Positions 55,552-64,000 of a stretch of 64,000 bases of DNA are shown here, in pieces. A program made the position numbers and the translations under genes. Positions within the stretch are counted from its first letter, which is position 1. Each line of letters starts with the position of its first letter. Where the stretch lies: the NCBI GenBank assembly GCA_965215385.1, contig OZ244059.1, forward strand, positions 2,976,001 through 3,040,000. The letters run 5' to 3'. The stretch is from JAPORY01 sp965215385. Its GTDB lineage: Bacteria > Pseudomonadota > Alphaproteobacteria > Rhodobacterales > Rhodobacteraceae. The notes beneath the pieces were generated by a model. That model was not told the origin of the DNA, did not search any database, and worked only from the letters and a program-made list of their open reading frames with translations.

Positions 55552-56706
55552 ATGACCCAAACAATAACCTCGACATCTCTGAGTGCCAAGCAGACTCCCT
55601 TGTTTGATCTGCACTGTGAATTAGGCGCCAAGATGGTGACTTTTGCGGGCTATGCGTTACCCGTCCAGTATTCGAAGGGTGTTCTTGAGGAACATCGGCA
55701 TGCGCGTGCGCAAGCTGGGTTATTCGACGTGAGCCATATGGGCCAGATTAAGATTGAGGCAGATTCCTGGGCTGGGTTGGCACATACTTTGGAAAAACTC
55801 ATGCCGCAAGATGTCTTGGGTCTTCGTGAGGGCGCACAGCGGTACGGATTTTTGACGACTGACGCGGGCGGTATTCTGGACGATGTAATAGTAATTCGTC
55901 GTGGCAATAGTTTGTGGATGGTGGCAAATGCGAGCCGTAAGGATATCGTCGCAGGACATCTAAGGTCGCACTCGGAGTCTAATATCAACGTAACCGAACT
56001 GAAAGATCAAGCGTTGATTGCGCTGCAGGGTCCGGCGTCAGAGGCGGTTCTTCGAGAATTGAATCAACGGGTGCCTGAGCTTGGCTTTATGGAGTCAGTG
56101 GCACTGGATATCGGCGGGGTTGCTGCGTGGATATCGCGGTCCGGCTATACCGGCGAGGATGGTTTTGAATTATCGCTTGCGGCGGCGGCGGTTGATACCA
56201 TCGCTCGCGGGTTGATCGCACATGATAGCGTTTTCCCGGTGGGTCTTGGCGCACGCGACAGTTTGCGGCTTGAGGCGGGTTTGTGTTTATATGGCCAAGA
56301 TATAACGGAAGAAACCACCCCGATAGAGGCGAACTTGTCTTGGGCGATACCAAAGTGTCGGCGAAACAGCGGTGAGCGGGCGGGCGGGTTTCTCGGTGCT
56401 GATGTAATTCTTAATCAGCTTAACACGGGCCCTAGCCGTCGGCGTGTTGGCTTACGACCAGAAGGGCGGGCACCGATGCGAACCGGCGTAACACTTTATT
56501 CAAACGAGCATGAAGACACGGCTATCGGAGAGATCACCTCGGGCGGGTTTGGTCAATCGGTCGGCAGACCGATCGCTATGGGCTATGTGCATAGCGATTA
56601 TGCCCAGCCGCAAACCATTGTTTATGGCGAACTGCGGGGACGGCGCCAGCCAGTTACCGTAGTGCGATTGCCTTTCGTTGCGGCAAAGTACAAGCGATCA
56701 AATTAG
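55552..56706 (+). CDS. gcvT: Glycine cleavage system T protein (aminomethyltransferase)
   Basis: Transfers the methylene of glycine from the lipoyl arm of GcvH to tetrahydrofolate, releasing ammonia. It has 384 residues. Family strings: QTPLFDLHCELGAKMVTFAGY, GLFDVSHMGQI, the folate-site region TTDAGGILDD, YTGEDGFE and GLGARDSLRLEAGLCLYGQD. It begins the gcvT-gcvH-gcvP group; the ribosome binding site is weak (CGAGAAAA). The L protein is shared with other complexes and is not here. Confidence 0.95.
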   Translation: MTQTITSTSLSAKQTPLFDLHCELGAKMVTFAGYALPVQYSKGVLEEHRHARAQAGLFDVSHMGQIKIEADSWAGLAHTLEKLMPQDVLGLREGAQRYGFLTTDAGGILDDVIVIRRGNSLWMVANASRKDIVAGHLRSHSESNINVTELKDQALIALQGPASEAVLRELNQRVPELGFMESVALDIGGVAAWISRSGYTGEDGFELSLAAAAVDTIARGLIAHDSVFPVGLGARDSLRLEAGLCLYGQDITEETTPIEANLSWAIPKCRRNSGERAGGFLGADVILNQLNTGPSRRRVGLRPEGRAPMRTGVTLYSNEHEDTAIGEITSGGFGQSVGRPIAMGYVHSDYAQPQTIVYGELRGRRQPVTVVRLPFVAAKYKRSN

Positions 56707-56726
56707 GAACGGGAAGGGAACTGTAA

Positions 56727-57086
56727 ATGCATTACACTGAAGAGCATGAGTGGCTTCGTGAAGAAGCGGGGACGATCACAGTCGGAATTACAACGCATGC
56801 GGCTGAGCAACTTGGTGATGTGGTTTTTGTCGAATTACCAGAGATCGGGAGCGCAGTGACCAAGGGGGAGAGTATCGCTGTGATTGAGAGTGTAAAGGCC
56901 GCATCGGATATTGAGGCACCACTTGATGGGGAAATTGTGGCGGTGAATGAAGTTTTGGTCGATAAGCCTGAGGTTGTAAATTTGGATCCAACCGGCGAGG
57001 GATGGTTTTTCAAAATTACGCTGTCTGATCCAACCCAGCTATCTGCCTATATGGATGAAGCGTCTTACCGCGAGTTTATCAAGTAG
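56727..57086 (+). CDS. gcvH: Glycine cleavage system H protein
   Basis: The lipoylated shuttle between GcvP, GcvT and the L protein. It has 119 residues. The N-terminal HYTEEHEWLREEAGTITVGI, the GDVVFVELPEIG strand pair and the lipoylation site Lys57 in IESVKAASD are all normal. A GGAAGGGAA site precedes the ATG, 20 bp after gcvT, so they are surely co-transcribed. Confidence 0.96.
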   Translation: MHYTEEHEWLREEAGTITVGITTHAAEQLGDVVFVELPEIGSAVTKGESIAVIESVKAASDIEAPLDGEIVAVNEVLVDKPEVVNLDPTGEGWFFKITLSDPTQLSAYMDEASYREFIK

Positions 57087-57519
57087 CGGCGCACACGGGT
57101 AATGGACGGTCCTCACTGTTCGAGATGAGATCGTCGCCGCCAGCTGCGACCGTAATTTTTGAGCGTGCTGATCGCTTAGTCAACAGCCGCGGGTCTCGAT
57201 GGCTCAACTCATCTGGCCTCTTGCGGTCAATGGCAGACTGCCTTTGGGAAAAGTGCGGTGAGCTGTTTCGTTTGCGCAGCCTTGATGTCGGTTATCCCGC
57301 GGCAACAAACGCACTCACCGTAAGGACGACTCACAATAAAAAATTGCTCGACACGCCGAATTTGGTTTGAGCCGCCCGGCGCTGCTTTGCGCTAAGCCTT
57401 GCGTTGCAGATTTGAGGATTGAGTGCGATAATACCAAAGCGTGATTGTCCGGGAGTTTGATCACAGCGCAACTTGACTAAGATTAGAACAGGATTAGCGT
57501 TCGCAGAGGAGGGTTCTCA
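57087..57519. other. Gap without a gene
   Basis: About 430 bp between gcvH and gcvP, unusual inside this otherwise compact operon. No supported coding frame, riboswitch or repeat was found. GAGGAGGG just before gcvP is a strong ribosome binding site. Confidence 0.4.
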
Positions 57520-60381
57520 ATGACATTTAAACCATCAGATTACCGACCCTACGATTTTCCGAATCGTCGACATATCGGGCCAAGTCCCGCCGAAATGCAG
57601 GAAATGCTGAAGCTCCTACAACTTGCCAACCTTGACGAACTCATTGATCAAACGGTACCCACAGCCATACGACAAAAGTCAGCACTTGACTTTGGGAAGG
57701 CCTATTCGGAGCGCGAATTACTCCATCACATGCGCAAGGTCGCTAGCAAGAATAAGGTCTTGGTGAGCCTGATCGGCCAAGGGTATCATGGCACCGTTAC
57801 CCCGCCGGTTATTCAGCGTAACATTCTCGAAAACCCGGCCTGGTATACCGCTTACACACCCTATCAACCCGAAATCAGTCAAGGTCGACTAGAGGCGTTG
57901 CTGAATTTTCAGACGATGATTTGTGATCTGACCGGATTAGAGATTGCTAACGCCTCCTTGCTTGACGAAAGCACGGCCTGTGCTGAAGCTATGACGATGG
58001 CAAAACGCGTTTCACGATCAAAGGCCAATGCCTTTTTTGTCGATGCTGAATGCCACCCACAAAATATTTCCGTCATGCAGACACGGGCGGTACCTTTGGG
58101 AATTGAGATCATTGTTGGCGATGCCAATAAACTTGACCCGACGGAAATATTTGGAGCGATATTTCAATATCCAAATACGAACGGTCTTCTGCAAGACTTT
58201 AGCGACGTAATTGCTGAACTTCATGCTCATCAAGCCATTGGAATTATGACGGCGGACCCGCTGGGGTTGACGTTATTCAAGGAACCTGGCGCGATGGGGG
58301 CCGATATCGCTGTGGGCTCCGCGCAACGCTTTGGCGTACCGATGGGATACGGTGGCCCGCACGCCGCTTACATGGCCACCAAACAAGCCTATGCGCGAGC
58401 GATGCCGGGTCGCATTGTTGGTGTCAGTGTCGACAGTCACGGTAACCGCGCCTACCGGCTGAGTTTGCAAACCCGTGAGCAACATATTCGGCGAGAGAAA
58501 GCGACCTCAAACCTTTGTACCGCGCAGGCACTATTGGCGATTATGGCCTCGTTCTATGCCGTTTTTTACGGTCCAGAGGGACTAAAGGCGATTGCGCAAC
58601 GCATACATCAAAAGACGGCAAAGTTGGCGGAAGGGTTAAGGGAAGCGGGTTTCGAAGTTCAGCCTGAAACTTATTTTGATACCATTACCGTGACGGTTGG
58701 TCCGCTGCAAAAGTCAGTGATGAAGTCAGCGGTTGCTCACGGGGTAAATCTGCGACCTGTCGGTAAAACGCGTATTGGGATTACGCTCGACGAGACGACT
58801 AGACCGGCCGTGATTGAATCGGTGTGGCAGGCGTTTGGCATTAAGCGTCACGTCAAAGACCATACGCTTCAATACTGTTTTCCAGAGAATTTGTTACGCG
58901 AAACGAATTACCTTACCCACCCAGTTTTTCATATGAATCGTGCTGAGACTGAGATGATGCGCTATATGCGTCGTCTCGCCGACCGAGATCTGGCTTTGGA
59001 CCGTGCGATGATTCCGCTTGGCTCGTGTACGATGAAGCTGAATTCGGCGGCCGAAATGATGCCGATTTCGTGGCGCGAATTTGCCTTCATGCATCCGTTT
59101 TGTCCGCCTGATCAGGCACAGGGTTACGCGGAACTAATAGCCGACCTTTCGAGTAAGCTATGCGATATATCGGGCTATGCTGGGTTCTCCATTCAGCCAA
59201 ATTCGGGTGCGCAAGGGGAGTATGCGGGGCTGCTCACCATTGCGGCCTACCATCGTTCGCGAAATCAAGGACATCGCGACATCTGTTTGATTCCGATGAA
59301 TGCTCACGGAACGAATCCCGCTTCGGCGCAGATGGTTGGTTGGCAAGTTGTTGTTGTACAGTCTGCAGAGAATGGCGACATAGATTTTGAAGATTTTCGT
59401 GCGAAAGCAATTGAGCATCAAGATCGGCTCGCCGCCTGTATGATTACGTATCCGTCGACCCACGGCGTATTTGAGGAGACGGTGAAGGAAGTTTGCGAAA
59501 TTATTCACGCGCATGGTGGGCAGGTGTATATTGACGGTGCCAATATGAATGCCATGGTTGGGTTATCGCGGCCGGGCGATTTGGGCGGCGACGTCAGTCA
59601 TTTAAACCTGCACAAGACCTTTTGCATTCCGCATGGGGGCGGTGGTCCCGGGATGGGGCCCATCGGGGTGAAGACTCATCTGCTGCCCTTCTTGCCCGGT
59701 CACATCGTCACTGGCGATCATACGGGGGCTGAGGTTGGCGCGGTGTCGGCGGCTCCCTACGGTTCGGCCTCTTTGTTACCAATCGCTTGGGCCTATTGCC
59801 TTATGATGGGCGGGGAAGGTTTGACCCAAGCGACCAGAGTTGCGATCCTGAATGCGAACTACGTTGCAGCGCGGCTCGACGGTGCGTATCGAGTCCTTTA
59901 TCACGGCAGCAAGGGGCGGGTCGCTCACGAATGCATTATTGATATTCGACCATTGACCGAAACCGTTGGTGTGACGGTTGAGGACATCGCTAAGCGTCTC
60001 ATCGATTGCGGTTTTCATGCCCCGACGATGAGTTGGCCGGTAGCGGGAACTTTGATGATTGAGCCGACGGAGTCTGAAACCAAGGCGGAACTTGATCGTT
60101 TTTGTGACGCAATGTTGTTCATCCGCGAGGAAATTCGTGCTATTGAAAATGGTCAAATTGATCAGGATCTCAATCCGGTTAAGTTGGCGCCGCACACGAT
60201 GGAGGATTTAGTCCGTGATTGGAATCGGCCGTACAGCCGCGAGGAAGGTTGTTTTCCGATTGGGGCGTTGCGTGTTGACAAATACTGGCCGCCAGTCAAT
60301 CGGGTCGATAACGCTTGGGGTGACCGCAATTTGATGTGCACCTGCCCACCGTTAACAGATTATCAGCAGGCAGCAGAGTAG
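57520..60381 (+). CDS. gcvP: Glycine dehydrogenase (P protein), single-chain form
   Basis: Decarboxylates glycine on pyridoxal phosphate and passes the aminomethyl group to lipoyl-GcvH. It has 953 residues, the homodimeric single-chain form with both the N (FPNRRHIGPSPAEMQEML; GYHGTVTPPVIQRN) and C halves. The PLP lysine is Lys699 in NLHKTFCIPHGGGGPGMGPI. Other strings are LLDESTACAEAMTMAKR and NSGAQGEYAGLLTI. Complete and intact. Confidence 0.96.
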   Translation: MTFKPSDYRPYDFPNRRHIGPSPAEMQEMLKLLQLANLDELIDQTVPTAIRQKSALDFGKAYSERELLHHMRKVASKNKVLVSLIGQGYHGTVTPPVIQRNILENPAWYTAYTPYQPEISQGRLEALLNFQTMICDLTGLEIANASLLDESTACAEAMTMAKRVSRSKANAFFVDAECHPQNISVMQTRAVPLGIEIIVGDANKLDPTEIFGAIFQYPNTNGLLQDFSDVIAELHAHQAIGIMTADPLGLTLFKEPGAMGADIAVGSAQRFGVPMGYGGPHAAYMATKQAYARAMPGRIVGVSVDSHGNRAYRLSLQTREQHIRREKATSNLCTAQALLAIMASFYAVFYGPEGLKAIAQRIHQKTAKLAEGLREAGFEVQPETYFDTITVTVGPLQKSVMKSAVAHGVNLRPVGKTRIGITLDETTRPAVIESVWQAFGIKRHVKDHTLQYCFPENLLRETNYLTHPVFHMNRAETEMMRYMRRLADRDLALDRAMIPLGSCTMKLNSAAEMMPISWREFAFMHPFCPPDQAQGYAELIADLSSKLCDISGYAGFSIQPNSGAQGEYAGLLTIAAYHRSRNQGHRDICLIPMNAHGTNPASAQMVGWQVVVVQSAENGDIDFEDFRAKAIEHQDRLAACMITYPSTHGVFEETVKEVCEIIHAHGGQVYIDGANMNAMVGLSRPGDLGGDVSHLNLHKTFCIPHGGGGPGMGPIGVKTHLLPFLPGHIVTGDHTGAEVGAVSAAPYGSASLLPIAWAYCLMMGGEGLTQATRVAILNANYVAARLDGAYRVLYHGSKGRVAHECIIDIRPLTETVGVTVEDIAKRLIDCGFHAPTMSWPVAGTLMIEPTESETKAELDRFCDAMLFIREEIRAIENGQIDQDLNPVKLAPHTMEDLVRDWNRPYSREEGCFPIGALRVDKYWPPVNRVDNAWGDRNLMCTCPPLTDYQQAAE

Positions 60382-60692
60382 TTTGTCCGCTTCGCTGCGC
60401 GTTTCTAAATTTTCGTGAGGCAGCCCTTCGGCAATCAGCGTCAGGGTCCGTTCCGTCTTGGGGAATGTTGGCGGCGATTTGCAGCAATCCGCCGGTTTGA
60501 ATGTGTCTCCCTAGACCCTGCACATAGAGTAGAAAGGTGATTCGTGGCTTGATGGTTCCCATGACTTCACGTGATTGCCAGTGCGAGTTTGAGTGCGAGG
60601 CTCAATTTTCGCCTGTTGGAAACCCGATCCTCGTTGGTTGAAAGAGTGCTGTGCTGCCCGCGTTATCATGATTTCAAACTTTGACACGCAAC

Positions 60693-61694
60693 ATGGATAT
60701 TGTTGAATTAGGTGATGGTATTGTCGCGGGTGACCGTCGGGCTCTTGCTCGCGGGATAACCTTAATTGAGAGTTCGCGGTGCGATCACCGTGAACTCGCT
60801 AATTCTCTGCTTCAGCGTTTACAGAGTTCAAACCGCAGTGCCATTCGAGTTGGACTTTCGGGTACGCCAGGCGTCGGCAAGTCGACATTCATTGAGAACT
60901 GGGGCCTCCTCTTGATTGCGCAGGGCAAACGCGTTGCGGTGCTCGCCATTGACCCCAGTTCGACAGTTTCTGGGGGCTCAATACTTGGTGATAAAACCCG
61001 AATGGATCAATTGAGCCGAAGCGATCGAGCCTTTGTTCGACCCTCACCTAATCAATCATATTTGGGCGGCGTTGGTCGTCGTACTCGCGAAGCGATATTG
61101 CTTTGTGAAGGGGCCGGTTTTGACGTTGTTCTCATTGAGACTGTTGGCGTGGGTCAGTCAGAAGCAGTCGTTTACGACTTGACTGATATCTTTCTACTCC
61201 TATTGAGCCCTGCTGGCGGCGATGAGTTGCAGGGGGTGAAGCGTGGAATCTTAGAGTTGGCAGACATCATCATCGTCAATAAGGCCGATGGCGAATTCAA
61301 GGCTGCCGCGAGTCGAACCTACTCGAATTATGCCAGCGCACTCAGACTGTTGCGCAAACGCGAACAAGATCCTCCTGGGTTCCCAATGGTGATGACTGCA
61401 TCAGCTAAAGAAAAATCGGGTCTGCAAGAGATTTGGGATGCAGTTGAGAGTTTGTACCACTGGCGACGGGGTGAAGGCTACTTACACACACGGCGCCTTG
61501 CACAATCACGATATTGGTTCAAGCAAGAACTGCAATATGCTCTTCTATCGCAGCTCGATACTGAATCGGCCCGAGCGGATTTTGAGCGATTGAATAAGGC
61601 CGTCGAGGAGGGTGAAATTTCGACAATGCTCGCCGTCAACGAAATGTTGATTAAATTGAAACAAACGGATCTGACACGGTTCTCGTCGTCTTGA
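60693..61694 (+). CDS. meaB: MeaB/ArgK G-protein chaperone of methylmalonyl-CoA mutase
   Basis: A GTPase that protects and reactivates the B12 enzyme methylmalonyl-CoA mutase. It has 333 residues from ATG 60693; a TTG at 60681 would add four. The P-loop is GTPGVGKS (57-64), followed by LAIDPSSTVSGGSILGDKTR, ETVGVGQSE and NKADG (guanine specificity). The last 50 residues form the dimerisation tail (ESARADFERLNKAVEEGEIS). Its partner ScpA is encoded at 18.4 kb. Older names (ArgK, LAO/AO kinase) are misleading. Confidence 0.93.
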   Translation: MDIVELGDGIVAGDRRALARGITLIESSRCDHRELANSLLQRLQSSNRSAIRVGLSGTPGVGKSTFIENWGLLLIAQGKRVAVLAIDPSSTVSGGSILGDKTRMDQLSRSDRAFVRPSPNQSYLGGVGRRTREAILLCEGAGFDVVLIETVGVGQSEAVVYDLTDIFLLLLSPAGGDELQGVKRGILELADIIIVNKADGEFKAAASRTYSNYASALRLLRKREQDPPGFPMVMTASAKEKSGLQEIWDAVESLYHWRRGEGYLHTRRLAQSRYWFKQELQYALLSQLDTESARADFERLNKAVEEGEISTMLAVNEMLIKLKQTDLTRFSSS

Positions 61695-61740
61695 TTGATC
61701 TTTAATCTGTGTGCATATCGGCAATGATTTTTACCGCGCC

Positions 61741-61801
61741 CGTTCAAATTTGAACTGTAACAGGGGAATTTGCGCCGTCCGTTCAATTTTGAACTGCAAC
61801 A
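61741..61801 (+). repeat. Pair of 22-base direct repeats with internal palindrome
   Basis: Copies at 61741-61762 and 61780-61801 differ at two positions; both start CGTTCAA and end TGAACTG(T/C)AACA. Each contains a near-palindrome GTTCAAATTTGAAC. They lie about 100 bp before the IS30 transposase start and may be its left inverted repeat, present twice. No matching right-end copy was seen. Confidence 0.55.
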
Positions 61802-61898
61802 CGTCGATGTTGTGGTTTAGAGGATCTTGGTTCACAGGTGTTGTATTGGGGTCAGGAGTTGGTCTGAATCTCTGAATAGGTATATTGAGGAGATTGCA

Positions 61899-62846
61899 AT
61901 GCCAAATGGCTACCACCACCTGACCGATGCCGATCGATGCCAAATTCACGCCTTGAAGGCAAGCGGGTATTCGCTGCGTGCCATCGCCCGCGAGATGAAT
62001 CGCAACCCGGCGACGATTTCACGGGAACTTCGTCGTAACAGTGGTGAACGGGGGTACCGTCACAAGCAAGCGGAACAAAAGGCGCGAGAGCGTCGCCGTG
62101 CGGCGTCGCGGCCTTGGAAGCTGACGGCGGAACTCTGGTCTCGGATTGAAGGCCTCTTAGTTTTGGCCTGGAGTCCGGAGCCGATAGCGGGTCGTTTGCG
62201 TCTCGACGGGGTGGTTTCGGTGAGTGCCGAGTGGATCTATCAGTATATTCGGGCGGATCGGCAGCGCGGCGGGGTGTTATGGCGATCGTTACGCCGTCGG
62301 GGCAAGAAGCCGAATGTGACGGCGGGCCGGGATCGTGGGCGCGGCTGCCTTCCGAACCGGCTGGACATCTCCGAGCGTCCCGAGTGCGTTGCGGCCAAGT
62401 CGCGGGTTGGAGACTGGGAGGTGGATACCGTGATTGGCAAGGGGCACCGAGGGGTGCTGGTCACGCTGGTGGATCGGATGTCGAAACTCGTGTTAATACC
62501 GAAGGTTCGTCGCAAAACGGCGGTGGCGGTTGGTGAGGCCATTAGCACCCGACTGGCACCGTATCCGGTGCACACCATTACCGCCGACAACGGCAAGGAA
62601 TTTGCGCGCCATGAAACAAGGGCTCGAACCTTATCGGCGTCGTTCTGCTTTGCCCGTCCCTATGCGTCTTGGGAACGTGGTTTAAACGAACATACGAATG
62701 GCTTGATCCGCGGGTATTTTCCGAAGGGCACCGATTTCCGGACGGTGGCGGAAGTGCAGCGCGTGCCGGATGCCTTGAACACGCGCCCACGCCAGGTCTT
62801 GGGGTATCGCACCCCGCAGGAGGTGATGGCCGTGGCCAGGGCCTGA
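61899..62846 (+). mobile_element. IS30 family transposase
   Basis: A 315-residue transposase from ATG 61899 (TTGAGGAG site upstream). Opens with MPNGYHHLTDADRCQIHALK and two helix-turn-helix segments (SLRAIAREMNRNPATISREL). The DDE catalytic core reads VGDWEVDTVIGKG (first Asp), TITADNGKEFA (second Asp) and ASWERGLNEHTNGLIRGYFP (Glu), then NTRPRQVLGYRTPQEVM. The frame is complete, although the segment TDFRTVAEVQRV looks a few residues shorter than in relatives. Whether the element is mobile is open because the right terminal repeat was not found. Confidence 0.9.
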
Positions 62847-63482
62847 ACGTTCATACTCGTCGCAAAATGGCGACCGCATAATGATCGACTTGATCATCGG
62901 CTACTGGGAAAAAACATCGTCTCTCGGTCTGCCAATCCGTCACGGGTTTGCCGTCAGAACACCGGGCACAATTGGGTAATCCCGGTTCTTGGTGGAATGA
63001 AAGAACGGACGCGGGCACCTGCGGAGTGTCGATTAGATGGTATCGGTCCGCCGGCCGCCGCGAACAAGCCTGGCCCTAATCCCGGTTCCAGTCGGCATCG
63101 GGGTATCTTCCGCTGCTTCGTATCGTGTCGCCGAAGCGCACCGATCAGTGCCTGACAGATCAAGACGGAAAGGCGGCTGCCGCCCCCTTCAACCCCCGCA
63201 TTATCGAAAGTGTTCAATCGCGTGTCGACGAGCCGTCGACATGATCAGCCGCGGTGTCGGTGCCAAGATCGGATTTTACTTGCGCTTGATCCGAGACTGA
63301 TCTAAAGTCCCGGTTAGAGATTGCGACCGCTGTTGACCACTGACAACACAGCGAACCATTCTTGATAACCCCGGCGTCTGCTCACCAGTCAGAAAAACAC
63401 TAAAGGCGGGTGAAAAATGCCTATTGTTGCACCGCAGAGTTGAATCGGTGGAAAATAGAATAGAATCAAGGAGGTATTCACA
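62847..63482. other. Debris after the IS30 transposase
   Basis: About 640 bp without an intact gene. The minus strand has fragmentary coding-like strings, for example DYPIVPGVLTANPVTDWQTE and VADDQVDHYAVAILRRV around 62870-63010 and IGALRRHDTKQRKIPRC near 63130, in different frames. They look like a decayed transposase or similar gene that I cannot place. The right end of the IS30 element should lie here. Confidence 0.4.
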
Positions 63483-63581
63483 ATGAACATTGCGAAGTTC
63501 ACAAAAGATTTCGGGCATCAAAGTAAGTTAATGCCATTGGCCTCCAGCCGGCGCGGCAGACTCGCCACAAGGAGAGACGCC

Positions 63582-64000
63582 ATGACCCGCTTGATGACAC
63601 TCCTGGCCGCCGCGCTGGTGGCGAGCGCCATGGCCGGAGAGGCGGGGGCGTGGGGTGGCCCCTGTTACAAAAGTCCAGGCGAGCCTCACCCCAACGGCGG
63701 CGGCTGGGTGGGGAAGTGGGCGACGGTTGACGATACGGTTTATGTCAGCCCCGACGCCTACGTCTGCACTGCGACGGTCTCAGATAATGCCCGTCTCATC
63801 GGCCACGCGTATGTCAATCAGGGTCGTGTGTATGACAACGCCATCATCAGGAGTTACACCTACATTCATGGAGGTTCGGTCTACGGCAACGCTGAAATCG
63901 CCTCGACCAATATCCTCAGCGGTGCCAGGGTGTACGGTAACGCAAAGGCGACAAGTGGCACCATCAGTGGCGAGGTCTTTGGCACCGCCCACATCGCCGG
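63582..64000 (+). CDS. Secreted repeat protein, probably beta-helix, partial at right edge
   Basis: The frame starts at ATG 63582 with AAGGAGAG and is still open at the window end (139 residues seen). Residues 1-22 are a signal peptide (MTRLMTLLAAALVASAMA, cleavage near AGA-W). The mature part has a Cys pair and then short repeats of the form V(Y/S)DNA-(I/R)-I-G-A-V: VSDNARLIGHAYV, RVYDNAIIRSYTYI, SVYGNAEIASTNI and RVYGNAKATSGTI. This hexapeptide-like spacing suggests a left-handed beta-helix on the cell surface or outside. A second in-frame ATG at 63483 with AAGGAGG would add 33 residues before the signal peptide. Function unknown. Confidence 0.65.
   Translation, partial: MTRLMTLLAAALVASAMAGEAGAWGGPCYKSPGEPHPNGGGWVGKWATVDDTVYVSPDAYVCTATVSDNARLIGHAYVNQGRVYDNAIIRSYTYIHGGSVYGNAEIASTNILSGARVYGNAKATSGTISGEVFGTAHIA

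Noticed and set aside
1..64000. tRNA or rRNA genes
   Set aside because: I looked for T-loop GTTCGANNC patterns with a matching acceptor stem and for rRNA landmarks; the few hits (for example near 2914) lie in decayed coding sequence without a cloverleaf.

Overview
The window looks like the chromosome of an alphaproteobacterial purple phototroph, most likely Rhodobacterales or a close relative. It carries a light-harvesting puc operon (pucB, pucA, pucC and a PucC-linked small protein). It also has the AI-2E transporter/hda/ppk/ppx order, the pccB-lipoprotein-pccA-DUF4174-scpA-TerB/DnaJ island and the ctaC-ctaB-ctaG-ctaE ... SURF1-thrC-M16 peptidase order, all typical of that lineage. Base composition is moderate, intergenic gaps are often 300-600 bp, and there are many decayed genes next to intact housekeeping genes.

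Layout: 1-3150 is mobile debris (a broken IS1634-type transposase, a primase-like fragment running off the left edge, a frameshifted two-gene unit and a 15-G tract). 3656-14400 holds pepN, malate synthase G, betaine aldehyde dehydrogenase, a Bcr/CflA drug exporter and pccB. 14400-21480 completes the propionyl-CoA to succinyl-CoA route (pccA, scpA), with small lineage-typical neighbours; the MeaB chaperone of the mutase lies at 60.7 kb. 21774-28166 is polyphosphate metabolism (ppx, ppk) with hda and a membrane permease. 28305-31234 is the puc operon with a PpsR/CrtJ-type operator. 31820-42043 is a complete type I-C CRISPR-Cas locus (cas3-cas5-cas8c-cas7-cas4-cas1-cas2) and an array of 36 repeats. 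42044-44166 has a dead DUF1703-type ATPase gene and tldD. 44725-48114 is the cytochrome aa3 oxidase cluster, separated from SURF1 (51360) by about 3.2 kb of decayed Rpn-type, IS1182/IS5-type and hipBA sequence. 52028-60381 has thrC, an M16 peptidase, an acetyltransferase and the glycine cleavage system gcvT-gcvH-gcvP. 60693-64000 has meaB, an IS30 transposase, debris and a partial secreted repeat protein.

The most interesting points are these. (1) The PucA antenna polypeptide aligns without gaps to the LH2 alpha chain and has Phe44-Leu45 where B850 antennas have Tyr-Tyr or Tyr-Trp, which predicts a blue-shifted B800-820-like complex; it also has an unusual C-terminal extension of about 55 residues. 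(2) The CRISPR array has a spacer present twice, no decayed terminal repeat, and directly abuts a truncated pseudogene. (3) There are many small-indel pseudogenes of accessory families beside intact core genes. I found no clearly new defence or regulatory system; the type I-C locus is of a known kind.
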